Below are positions 16,120 to 23,928 of a DNA stretch of 64,000 nt, one piece after another. The notes below the pieces were generated by a model. The model was given only the letters and a program-made list of their open reading frames with translations, was not told the origin of the DNA and ran no database searches. The stretch spans positions 434,001-498,000 of the forward strand of contig LDXJ01000063.1 of assembly GCA_001029295.1 (NCBI GenBank). Reading direction: 5' to 3'. Numbering within the stretch: position 1 is the stretch's first letter; each line of letters opens with the position of its first letter. This stretch comes from Peptococcaceae bacterium CEB3. GTDB taxonomy: Bacteria > Bacillota > Desulfitobacteriia > Desulfitobacteriales > Desulfitobacteriaceae. Made by a program: the position numbers and the translations under genes.

Positions 16120-16698
16120 ATGTTAAATCTGGATTTTAACGAGCATGGCCTCCTACCTGCAGGTGACTACCAAATGAATTTTGGCATGTTAAGGACGTCA
16201 ATATTAGTACAGGGTAACAGGGGCTGTGATGAGACATGGGATTCGAACTGGAGACTAAAACTAGTGGATAATTTAGAAATACTTGTAAAGCAACTTTGGG
16301 AGAGGGGTCTTACTGAAATCTTCATTGACGGATCATTTGCTACCAGTAAGCCACATCCCAATGACATTGATGGCTATTTTGTCTGTGATCTACGGAGAGT
16401 AGTCAGTGGAGATTTAGAACGTGAGCTTAACGCGATTAACACAGATAAAATCTGGACATGGGATCCTAAAAGTTTACGCTCATGCAAAGGCTCTACTAAA
16501 CGGCAACTGCCAATGTGGCATAAATATAGGGTGGAGCTTTACCCGGAATTTGGTCAGGGATTTGGTGTTTCTGATGAATATGGGCAACCGTTGCTCTTCC
16601 CTGCCGCGTTTCGGAAAGAACGATATACTAGAATTCCAAAAGGCATCATTAAAATAATGAAATTGATTTCTGTGAAGAATGTTAAGGAAGGAGAATGA
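16120..16698 (+). CDS. DUF6932-type nucleotidyltransferase-like protein
   Basis: 192 residues. IFIDGSFATSKPHPNDIDGYF (about residues 67-87) shows the minimal nucleotidyltransferase pattern: a Gly-Ser turn followed by Asp-x-Asp, the metal-binding acids of the polymerase-beta fold. I recognise the N-terminal LNEHGLLPAGDY-like region as DUF6932. No substrate is known. The gene is markedly more AT-rich than the flanking chromosome, sits alone with an XRE gene between 49-bp repeats, and its stop overlaps the next start (ATGA). The pairing suggests a toxin-antitoxin or small defence module, which is inference. Confidence 0.65.
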   Translation: MLNLDFNEHGLLPAGDYQMNFGMLRTSILVQGNRGCDETWDSNWRLKLVDNLEILVKQLWERGLTEIFIDGSFATSKPHPNDIDGYFVCDLRRVVSGDLERELNAINTDKIWTWDPKSLRSCKGSTKRQLPMWHKYRVELYPEFGQGFGVSDEYGQPLLFPAAFRKERYTRIPKGIIKIMKLISVKNVKEGE

Positions 16699-17141
16699 TT
16701 GTGATTAGAAGCGAAACTGAATACAAGGAAATGGTTAAAAGGCTCCAAGATGATCGTCAGTTTATTAAGATGCAGAAAGAGTCTTTAGTGGAGATGGGGT
16801 TGACCGACGAGGAAATACAAAGAGCAATGGCTCCGGCACTGTCTTTTTACGAACAATTAAAAGACGAAGTAGACTATTATGAAAGGATTAAGAGGGGTGA
16901 ATTTAGAGTTCTCTTGAACTTGGAAGATCTTGGGAGGACGTTGATCGCACTTAGGATTGCTCTTGGAATTTCTCAAAGAGAGCTATCCGATAGGCTAAAT
17001 GTTTCAGAGGCTCAGGTGTCTAAGGACGAACGCAATGAATACCATGGAGTTACAGTCGAGAAGGTTCAGAGAATATTAAATGTCCTACAGGTCACTTTGA
17101 AAACTGAAGTAACTGACTTTCCTGAGACACTAGCATCATAG
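16695..17141 (+). CDS. XRE-type helix-turn-helix protein, partner of the DUF6932 gene
   Basis: 148 residues, start ATG overlapping the previous stop by 4 bp, with AAGGAGA just upstream. A helical N-terminal half (LQDDRQFIKMQKESLVEMGL, with a run of charged helices to residue 70) precedes an XRE/Cro HTH at about residues 88-140 (RIALGISQRELSDRLNVSEA). This resembles antitoxins and phage-type repressors that autoregulate a toxin operon; the direct repeats at 16045-16074 could be its operator. AT-rich like its partner and inside the same insertion. Confidence 0.75.
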   Translation: MIVIRSETEYKEMVKRLQDDRQFIKMQKESLVEMGLTDEEIQRAMAPALSFYEQLKDEVDYYERIKRGEFRVLLNLEDLGRTLIALRIALGISQRELSDRLNVSEAQVSKDERNEYHGVTVEKVQRILNVLQVTLKTEVTDFPETLAS

Positions 17142-17228
17142 GTTCAACGATTTTACCAATCCAGTGAGTGACGCAATCCGATGGATAATATTTGCGTGTC
17201 GAGCGTTTATTTTAGTCGCTTTCAGAAT

Positions 17229-17278
17229 TCCACCCCAATACGTAGGAGAGCGTCAGGAGTAGGTTCCTGGCGCTTTTT
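17229..17278. repeat. Right direct repeat (attR-like) with duplicated terminator
   Basis: Second copy of the tRNA-His end plus terminator: TCCACCCCAATACGTA followed by GCGTCAGGA/TCCTGGCGC and T6. It now lies just after the insert and 14 bp from the 3' end of dapB on the other strand. Only nine bases of the tRNA are present, so it is not a second tRNA gene. Confidence 0.85.
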
Positions 17279-17292
17279 TAGATATTTTTTCG

Positions 17293-18183
17293 TCACATAT
17301 CTACTTCCTCCGCCACGGGGAAGGGAAAGTTCAGTTCGCCGCCGCCGAACCTTTGGTTGCGGATATTGGCTTCGCGCTCCAAATAACGCAGGATAACGTT
17401 TTTTAGATCCAGGACTTCGTCCATCTCATAGTAGCCTGTTTTTCCGTAAATGAAGCGGACGGCTTTGAGAGCGCCGAGAGCGAAGGCGGTGCGGGCAAAG
17501 GCTTCGTGGGTAATCTCAATCTTGTCAAATTCACCCGCCAGCACGACACTGTGCCGGCCGATGATCCCTCCGGCTCTGATCGCGTGAATGGGTACTTGCC
17601 GGTGATCCAGTTCATGGAGGTTGACGCCGGTGCCGGAACGACCCTTGAGGACCTCATTGGCAATTTTGATCGCGGTGCCGGAGGGGGCGTCTTTTTTTTG
17701 CTTAAAATGTGATTCGACGATCGTACAATCATAACTATCCAAGATACTGGCGGTCAGGTTTGTCAAGACCATCAGTACGTTGACCCCGAGTGTAATATTG
17801 GGGGCGGAGATGATCCCAGTCCGGTATTTCCGGGTAATGTACATGAGTTTGCGCTGCTGCAGTTCGCTGAATCCGGTTGTCCCGATGACCAAGGGAATTC
17901 GCAGCCGACCTAAAATTTCAGCATGATCTAAGGTTGATTCAGGGTTCGTGAAGTCAATGGCGACGTCTGGGCATGAACTTTCTAACTTTTCGGCCAAGTC
18001 AAGGCTGCTTTCCATTATAATTCCAGTGTCATTCCCGTTTAAAATGCTGCCTAAGTCTCTACCTGGCTTGTCACTGTAGGGACTGCAAACTGCCATGGTA
18101 AGTGTCAGATCTTCTTGCTGCAAAAGGACTCGGGCAATTTCTTTGCCGGTTCTGCCGAGGCCGATTAAACATACCTTGATCAT
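17293..18183 (-). CDS. dapB: 4-hydroxy-tetrahydrodipicolinate reductase
   Basis: 296 residues, about 25 longer than usual because of a C-terminal extension after residue 265. DapB reduces hydroxytetrahydrodipicolinate with NAD(P)H in lysine and diaminopimelate synthesis. IKVCLIGLGRTGKEIAR is the nucleotide-binding Rossmann start, VIGTTGFSE and ISAPNITLGVNVL follow, and the active-site signature reads VESHFKQKKDAPSGTAIKIA (about residues 155-175): the catalytic His and Lys and the PSGTA loop are kept but the second His of the usual HH pair is Phe. It stands alone, convergent with the tRNA operon. Confidence 0.85.
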   Translation of the reverse strand: MIKVCLIGLGRTGKEIARVLLQQEDLTLTMAVCSPYSDKPGRDLGSILNGNDTGIIMESSLDLAEKLESSCPDVAIDFTNPESTLDHAEILGRLRIPLVIGTTGFSELQQRKLMYITRKYRTGIISAPNITLGVNVLMVLTNLTASILDSYDCTIVESHFKQKKDAPSGTAIKIANEVLKGRSGTGVNLHELDHRQVPIHAIRAGGIIGRHSVVLAGEFDKIEITHEAFARTAFALGALKAVRFIYGKTGYYEMDEVLDLKNVILRYLEREANIRNQRFGGGELNFPFPVAEEVDM

Positions 18184-18426
18184 GCGCGAGCCACCTCCAA
18201 GATTTATGGCCGATTTTAGTTACAACTTTATTATAAGGTAGGAGTTGGCGGGTGTCAAGAGGCCCTGGCGGGTGAAACATTGCACTCAGCCTCGCCCTTA
18301 ACTTGACTCGCTGCTTTCGATTGGGCATACTAGAGAGAAGGTGTCGAGCGAACCCTACTTCGAGGGCGTTGATAAATTTCTTGGAGTGGCAATGGCATAA
18401 TTCGTGTCAATTAGGGGGCAGAATTC

Positions 18427-19209
18427 TTGACAGAGAAAAATGTGCAGACTTTAGAACGTTCCTTAGATGTCCTGGAAGTTTTGGCCCAGGCCGAGGGTGC
18501 CCTGGGTGTTACGGAAATAGGCAACCGGGTTAGCTTGCATAAGAGCACGGTGCACAGGATTTTGCAGACCTTGGCTCACCGCGGCTATGTCGCAAGGGAA
18601 AGGGATGGGGATCGTTACTATTTGGGGATCAAAATCGTGGAATTGGGCATCCGTTTTTTTGATGATCTTCAGATACGTAAAGTGGCTGAGCCATACCTGA
18701 GCGACTTAGCCAATATGGTTGACGAAGTTGTTCATCTCGTGCTTTTTGATCAAGGGGAAATTGTCTATCTGGATAAGATTGAGGGCTCCCAGATCATCGG
18801 TATGCGTTCCCGGGTGGGACGAAGGGCCCCCATGCACTGTACGGCCGCAGGCAAGGCTATCCTTTCCACCCTTTCGGAAGACGAAGTGCGCCAGATTCTG
18901 AAAGTGAAAGGAATGCCCCGGTTGACGCACAATACAAAGACGGATGTCCGGGAGCTTCTGGAGGAATTTCCGGAGATCCGCCGGACCAAGGTGGCCAGAG
19001 ATAACGAAGAAAACGACCTGGGCATTACCTGTCTCGGTACCCCGGTCTTTGACTATTCGGGCCGGGCCATCGGCGGGGTGAGTGTATCCGGACCGTCGAT
19101 TCGGATGGAAGAGAAGGGTCTGGACAGAATCAGCGCCGAACTGCGTCGGGCGGGGGAAGAAATTTCCACTCAGCTGGGTTATAGGGTGCAGGCTCACTTC
19201 GACGATTAG
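18427..19209 (+). CDS. IclR family transcriptional regulator
   Basis: 260 residues from a TTG start with GGGGG about 9 bases upstream. Winged HTH at about residues 5-65 (VTEIGNRVSLHKSTVHRILQ) followed by the IclR effector domain (about 80-250, including HCTAAGKAILSTLSEDEV). IclR proteins respond to small organic acids such as glyoxylate. It lies 280 bp upstream of glcF in the same direction and is the best candidate regulator of the glc genes. Confidence 0.93.
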   Translation: MTEKNVQTLERSLDVLEVLAQAEGALGVTEIGNRVSLHKSTVHRILQTLAHRGYVARERDGDRYYLGIKIVELGIRFFDDLQIRKVAEPYLSDLANMVDEVVHLVLFDQGEIVYLDKIEGSQIIGMRSRVGRRAPMHCTAAGKAILSTLSEDEVRQILKVKGMPRLTHNTKTDVRELLEEFPEIRRTKVARDNEENDLGITCLGTPVFDYSGRAIGGVSVSGPSIRMEEKGLDRISAELRRAGEEISTQLGYRVQAHFDD

Positions 19210-19304
19210 TAAATCGCTTTGTCGACCTTCTCCAGGCTGAGGTCAGGGGATTCCGAGCTGCCTCCGGGGACTTCGCCTCCGGTTATGCCGGGAATTTTGA
19301 TCTG

Positions 19305-19340
19305 TTGGAATGTTCAAATTCTGTGTTCTTGTGCTATAAT
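19305..19340 (+). promoter_or_regulatory. Candidate glc promoter with overlapping palindrome
   Basis: TATAAT at 19335-19340 has only a poor -35 (TTCAAA, 19313-19318, spacer 16). The -35 lies in a near palindrome TTGGAA-TG-TTCAAA (19305-19318), a shape typical of IclR-family operators. A weak -35 under an operator fits regulated expression of glcFED, but the assignment is tentative. Confidence 0.35.
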
Positions 19341-19489
19341 GAGTCGAGAGAGGGTGTCTTATAATTAGCTGGCAAGGCCACCATACCACCTCACCGTCAA
19401 CTGTTCCGAATATCTTGAGGCGACAGAATCTAAGGGTATGGTAAAGTTCGACGCCCGGTGTTAGGGGCAGTGCAAAGGAGGAGATTTGA

Positions 19490-20737
19490 GTGGGGGTTTT
19501 AAATGATGTTTACGAGATGCTCAACACGTGCAACAAGTGCGGCTTTTGCTTAACGGCCTGTAAGACTTACAAAACGGATCTGCGAGAGCCGATGAGCCCG
19601 CGGGGTCGGATTCAGCTCATCAAAAAACTGGTGGACGGAGTCATTGAACCGGATCGGGATTATGAAGACGCCATCAACAGCTGTCTTCTCTGTGGGGAAT
19701 GCGCGGTGGCTTGTCCCAGCGGGGTTAAAGGAAATGAGCTGGTTTTAGCTGCCCGCCGTGACTTAAAGTTGAGGCATGGCATCAAACCCTTTGCCAAGTC
19801 GTTCGCGCTTAAGACCCTGGCCAGCCCTTCCCGTTTGGAACACGGTTTTAACTTTTTCAAAGGGGTGGGCAAGGGGATATTAAAAAAGGTTGACGGTCTG
19901 GATTATTTCCGAGGGGTCGATATCCGGAATATGCCAGTCGCCGAAAAGCCGTTTTTGGAACAGGTACCCGAGCAAATCACAGTCAGTAATCCGCAAAAAA
20001 AAGTCGCTTTTTTCGTGGGTTGCTTTCTCAACCACTCCTTGGACGGTACGGCCCATTCTGTCGTCAAAGTATTAACGAAAAACAATTGTGATGTGATCCT
20101 TCCCAAGGATCAGGTGTGCTGTGGCTTGCCGCAATATGCCTATGGGGATTTTGAAAGGGCGAAAGCCAATGCGCGCAAGACGATTGAATCATTTCTCGAT
20201 TGCAAGCCCGATGCCGTGTTGACCGCCTGCGCGTCCTGCGGTTCCATGCTGCGCGATGAGTATCTGAAGCTTTTCGCTGATGAACCCGGGTATCTGCCAC
20301 GGGTTAAGGAGTTTTGCGCCAAGGTCTTCGAATTCTCTGAGTTCGTAGAAGACCAGATCAAGTTGGATGAAAGCAAGCTGAAAGCTCACACTTCGGTCAA
20401 AGTTACGTACCATGACCCGTGCCATATGGCCCGTCATCTGAAAATCACTTCTCAGCCCCGTAAAGTCTTGCGGAGTATCCCCAGACTCCAGTTCGTGGAG
20501 ATGAATGAGGCGAACCGCTGCTGTGGTGCTTCCGGCCTGGTGCAGGCTTTCTATCATGAACTGTCAACTGATATTACCCGGCAGAAGACCCAGAATATCG
20601 TGGACAGCGGCGCGGAGGTTGTTGCCACCAGCTGCCCAGCTTGCATGCTGAGAATCCAAGGGGGGCTGAATTTTGCCGGTAAGAAGCAAACAGTCGTTCA
20701 TGTAGCGGATTTGCTGGCCAAGGCTTACGAAGACTAA
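19490..20737 (+). CDS. glcF: Glycolate/lactate oxidase iron-sulfur subunit GlcF
   Basis: 415 residues from GTG with AAAGGAGGAG 7 bases upstream. Two ferredoxin-type clusters at the N terminus (CNKCGFCLTACKTY near residue 14, CLLCGECAVACPSG near 65) bind 4Fe-4S centres; two CCG domains follow (CCGLPQYAYGD near 210, CCGASGLVQ near 344). GlcF passes electrons from the flavin subunits to the membrane quinone pool. It leads a glcF-glcE-glcD operon; the substrate could be glycolate, D-lactate or another 2-hydroxy acid. Confidence 0.92.
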   Translation: MGVLNDVYEMLNTCNKCGFCLTACKTYKTDLREPMSPRGRIQLIKKLVDGVIEPDRDYEDAINSCLLCGECAVACPSGVKGNELVLAARRDLKLRHGIKPFAKSFALKTLASPSRLEHGFNFFKGVGKGILKKVDGLDYFRGVDIRNMPVAEKPFLEQVPEQITVSNPQKKVAFFVGCFLNHSLDGTAHSVVKVLTKNNCDVILPKDQVCCGLPQYAYGDFERAKANARKTIESFLDCKPDAVLTACASCGSMLRDEYLKLFADEPGYLPRVKEFCAKVFEFSEFVEDQIKLDESKLKAHTSVKVTYHDPCHMARHLKITSQPRKVLRSIPRLQFVEMNEANRCCGASGLVQAFYHELSTDITRQKTQNIVDSGAEVVATSCPACMLRIQGGLNFAGKKQTVVHVADLLAKAYED

Positions 20738-20781
20738 GGGATTCGTTGCGAAAGGATTATTAGAGTGGAGGGCGGGTAGCA

Positions 20782-22083
20782 ATGAGCAATGAGATAGTGA
20801 ACAGGATCAAGGGTTTAGTGGGAGAGGACCATGTTGTCGATTCCCCAGCCGGCATGGTCCGCTATTTGAAAGGTCAGGGCCAGCCGCTGGCCGTAGTGAT
20901 GCCCGGCAGCACGGTCGAGGTGGCGGAAATTGTCAAATTGGCCAACAAGGAGAATCTGAAAGTTGCGGTCGGTGGCCTGAGCGTAGAGAGCAGAGGGTTG
21001 GATGGCGGGTTGGCTATGGTGATGTCTGGAATGAACCAAGTGCTGGAGATAGACCACGCGAACCTGACAGCTACGGTTCAACCCGGCTTATCCCATGCCG
21101 AGTTCAGCCGAATCTTAGCGGAGCAGAATTTGGTTTTCCCACCGGAGCCTTATGCGCCGAAAACCGGCTCCGTCGGCGGCTGTTTCGCCTTGGGGGGAGC
21201 GGATTCTCAGGCTTTTCAGTATATGCCGGTGCGGACCTATCTCCTGGGTTATGAGATGGTTCTTCCTAACGGGGATATCTTGGAGGTCGGCAACAAATGC
21301 ATTAAAAACGTCTCGGGCTATGACATGATTCATTTCGCGGTGGGCAGCAGAGGAACTTTGGGTATTTTTACCCGTCTTCTGGTCAAACTGCTCCCTCCCC
21401 CCGCGGTCAAAATGGCGCTGGTGGCGGATTTCGCCTCCCTGCCCAAAGCCTGTCAAGCGATTGCAACTCTGATCAAGCGCCGTATTTTTCCGACCCGCTT
21501 AAATCTCCTCAACCCGACTTTGGCCGCCAGAATCGATCCGGGGGCCAAGGGAAACCTGGTCATGGTTGATCTGACTGGGTTTAAGAATTCTACGGAACTT
21601 CTGGCCGAAGAGATGGCCGGTATTTTTCATTTGGCTGGGAGCGGTGAGGTGCGAATCGTTAAAGAAGCGGAGGCCTACGCCAAACTATGGCAGGAATGGC
21701 TGGACTTGCGCGGAGAATTGAACACGACTTGGGCGGAACGTGTTTTGGATTTCAATGTCGGCCCTATGAAATTGGCGGCGGTTCTGCAGGCCCTGGCGGA
21801 TATCACCGGGGATCTCGCCGCCTATCCGGGTCTGGTCGTGGAGGGGCTCTTGGGCCGCGTCCGCTTGCTTTTGCCGGCTGCGGGGGAGAAGGAGGAGATG
21901 GCAGTTAAGGTCAATACCTTGGCCATGTCCTTTGGTGGCAATGTATCCGGGAACTTCGGCAGCAAGCTGGTTTGCCGGGCCTATAACGATGCGGAAATGT
22001 GGGAGGGGATCGAATCTCTCCTAGGGCAGATCCGACGGCAGTTTGATCCCAAGGGGATCCTGGCGCCGGGCGTAAGCTTGTAG
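20782..22083 (+). CDS. glcE: FAD-binding oxidase subunit GlcE
   Basis: 433 residues. FAD_binding_4 region at about residues 25-190 with GSTVEVAEIVKLANKENLKV and the Gly-rich GGCFALGGADSQAFQYMPV, and a C-terminal segment ending FDPKGILAPGVSL typical of the GlcD/GlcE family. GlcE is the second flavoprotein of the glycolate oxidase complex, together with GlcD and GlcF. It is separated from glcF by 44 bp and from glcD by 27 bp, so one transcript is likely. Confidence 0.88.
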   Translation: MSNEIVNRIKGLVGEDHVVDSPAGMVRYLKGQGQPLAVVMPGSTVEVAEIVKLANKENLKVAVGGLSVESRGLDGGLAMVMSGMNQVLEIDHANLTATVQPGLSHAEFSRILAEQNLVFPPEPYAPKTGSVGGCFALGGADSQAFQYMPVRTYLLGYEMVLPNGDILEVGNKCIKNVSGYDMIHFAVGSRGTLGIFTRLLVKLLPPPAVKMALVADFASLPKACQAIATLIKRRIFPTRLNLLNPTLAARIDPGAKGNLVMVDLTGFKNSTELLAEEMAGIFHLAGSGEVRIVKEAEAYAKLWQEWLDLRGELNTTWAERVLDFNVGPMKLAAVLQALADITGDLAAYPGLVVEGLLGRVRLLLPAAGEKEEMAVKVNTLAMSFGGNVSGNFGSKLVCRAYNDAEMWEGIESLLGQIRRQFDPKGILAPGVSL

Positions 22084-22110
22084 ACCGGAGGAGAAAGGAG
22101 GGTATCACTG

Positions 22111-23496
22111 ATGACCGACAAGGAGATCATTGAGCAATTAAAAAAGATCGTAGGAGAAAAGAATGTTCAGGCGGACAAAATAGGGCTGACATCCTATGGC
22201 TACGATGCGACCTTGCTCTCAGGCGTGGGCCTGGCTGCGGTTTTTCCCCTGTCGACCGAGCATGTGGTCAAATTGGTCAAGCTGGCCAACGAGGCGGGAT
22301 TCAGCTTGATTCCGCGAGGCGCCGGCACGAACCTGAGTGGGGGTACGATCCCGGACGAGCGTTCTGTGACAGTTAATTTTAACCGGATGAAAAAAATCCT
22401 TGACATTGACACCGACAATTTTGTGGCAGTTGTGGAACCGGGCCTGGTAAACTTCGATCTCCAGGCGGAGCTGGAAAAGGAAGGCTTTTACTATCCGCCG
22501 GATCCGGCCAGTTATAAAGCGACCACTCTGGGAGGCAATCTGGGCGAATGTTCGGGTGGTCCGCGCTGTTTTAAATATGGAGTGACCAGAGACTACATCT
22601 TGGGCCTGGAAGTGGTTTTGCCCAACGGGAAGGTCATTCAAACTGGAGGACGAAATTTCAACAGTGAGCCCGAGTATGATTTGACCCGCATCATCGTCGG
22701 TTCGGAAGGAACGTTAGCTCTGATCACGAAAATTTTCTTGCGCATTCTGCCCCTGCCCGCGGCCAAGAAAACCATGCTGGCCATTTACAACCGGGTGGAG
22801 GACGCTTCTCAGACCGTGTCGGACATCGTGGCAGCGGGCATCGTACCGACGACCTTAGAGATGATGGATAACTTGCTGATCAACACGGCCGAGGATGCCA
22901 CCGGGGCCGGGCTGCCGCGGGATGCCGGGGCCTTGCTCATTATTGAAATAGACGGACACCCTGAGGACATGGACGAGCAAGTGGAGACGATTGCCGGGAT
23001 TTGTAAAAAAGCTCGCGTGCGGGAGTTCAAGATTGCCCGTACGGCGGCCGAGGTCGATCAACTCTGGCTGGCCCGCCGGGTCGTGATCGGTTCCGTGGCC
23101 CGCCGTCGTCCCTCCTATTCTCTGCAGGACATTACGGTTCCGCGCAGCATGTTTCCGAACATGGTGAGCGGGATTTTGCAAATCGCCAAGGAGCGCAACC
23201 TGGAAGTAGGGATCTTGGCCCATGCCGGTGATGGCAATATGCACCCCTTGGTTCTCTTTGACCAGCGCATAGAAGAGGAGGTAGAGCGTGTTCACCTGGC
23301 CGAGAAGGATATTTGCACACTCGCCCTGGAGCTGGGTGGCACGATGAGCGGGGAGCACGGTATCGGCTTGCTGAAGAAAAAGTATATTACGCTGGAGTTT
23401 TCGCCGGTTGCCATGGACTGTTTTGCCAAGATCAAGAACAGTTTTGATCCTCGGCACCTGTTGAATCCGGGTAAGATCATGAATTTGCAGAGTTAG
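22111..23496 (+). CDS. glcD: FAD-linked 2-hydroxy-acid oxidase catalytic subunit GlcD
   Basis: 461 residues, the usual GlcD length. PRGAGTNLSGGTIPDERSV (about residues 69-87) is the FAD-binding core; GNLGECSGGPRCFKYGVTRD follows near 140; GILAHAGDGNMHPLVLFD near 369 and GTMSGEHGIGLLKKKYI near 411 carry the conserved catalytic-domain His residues. It oxidises glycolate to glyoxylate or D-lactate to pyruvate. In this window glyoxylate metabolism would connect to ureide breakdown in region 1, but that link is inference. Confidence 0.93.
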   Translation: MTDKEIIEQLKKIVGEKNVQADKIGLTSYGYDATLLSGVGLAAVFPLSTEHVVKLVKLANEAGFSLIPRGAGTNLSGGTIPDERSVTVNFNRMKKILDIDTDNFVAVVEPGLVNFDLQAELEKEGFYYPPDPASYKATTLGGNLGECSGGPRCFKYGVTRDYILGLEVVLPNGKVIQTGGRNFNSEPEYDLTRIIVGSEGTLALITKIFLRILPLPAAKKTMLAIYNRVEDASQTVSDIVAAGIVPTTLEMMDNLLINTAEDATGAGLPRDAGALLIIEIDGHPEDMDEQVETIAGICKKARVREFKIARTAAEVDQLWLARRVVIGSVARRRPSYSLQDITVPRSMFPNMVSGILQIAKERNLEVGILAHAGDGNMHPLVLFDQRIEEEVERVHLAEKDICTLALELGGTMSGEHGIGLLKKKYITLEFSPVAMDCFAKIKNSFDPRHLLNPGKIMNLQS

Positions 23497-23558
23497 GGAG
23501 TTGCGCGAAGGTATTCGCTCATTCGGAAGTGTTGAGGTTTTGCGAAGCGGGGGTTTCG

Positions 23559-23582
23559 CCGGCCGGCGGTTTTGCCGGCCGG
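23559..23582. other. GC-rich hairpin after glcD
   Basis: CCGGCCGGC (23559-23567) and GCCGGCCGG (23574-23582) form a perfect 9-bp stem with loop GGTTTT. No T-run follows, so it is at best a weak or Rho-independent-like end of the glc operon. The rest of the 432-bp gap 23497-23928 holds a short AGAGATAGGTA-type repeat (23841-23876) and no gene I can support. Confidence 0.5.
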
Positions 23583-23928
23583 GACGGGAATCCCCGCTCC
23601 TCGTTTGGGCCCGACCATCCTAGCTTAAAACCGTGGGTGACGAGGCCCTTCCGAGTTTATGGAACGTGCGCGGGAAAACCTCGGAATTGATTCCGGTGAC
23701 CAAAAAGTGCGTCCCCGAACGCGGGGAGGAAGTGAACTCGTTCAACTAAAGTTGAAATCAAGAGGAGAATATCCGCTTTGGCAGCAGGAAACGCTAAAGT
23801 TTAACATGTTTGTCAAGCTGCGTTTTGCCATGATACCGTAAGAGATAGGTAATAGGTAAGAGATAGGTAAGAGATCAGTCAAAAATCTGCCGCAAAAAGC
23901 TGGCGAGGCGAGGGGAGGGAGAGTCCGG

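Larger units (their letters stand above)
15876..17278. mobile_element. 1.35-kb insertion at tRNA-His carrying a two-gene module and no integrase
   Basis: The segment between two 49-50 bp direct repeats holds only a DUF6932-like gene and an XRE gene. Base composition drops sharply relative to the genes on either side. Removing one repeat copy plus the insert (1353 bp) would restore tRNA-His, its terminator, and the convergent dapB gene. No recombinase is present, so it is either a satellite mobilised by an integrase elsewhere or a deletion remnant of a larger tRNA-His island. Confidence 0.75.

Noticed and set aside
16120-17141. Prophage or ICE remnant
   Set aside because: No phage structural, replication or integrase gene is present; only the two-gene module lies between the repeats.
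23659-23841. 60-codon ORF between glcD and the sigma-54 activator
   Set aside because: No ribosome site, no recognisable features, and it ends in a low-complexity repeat.
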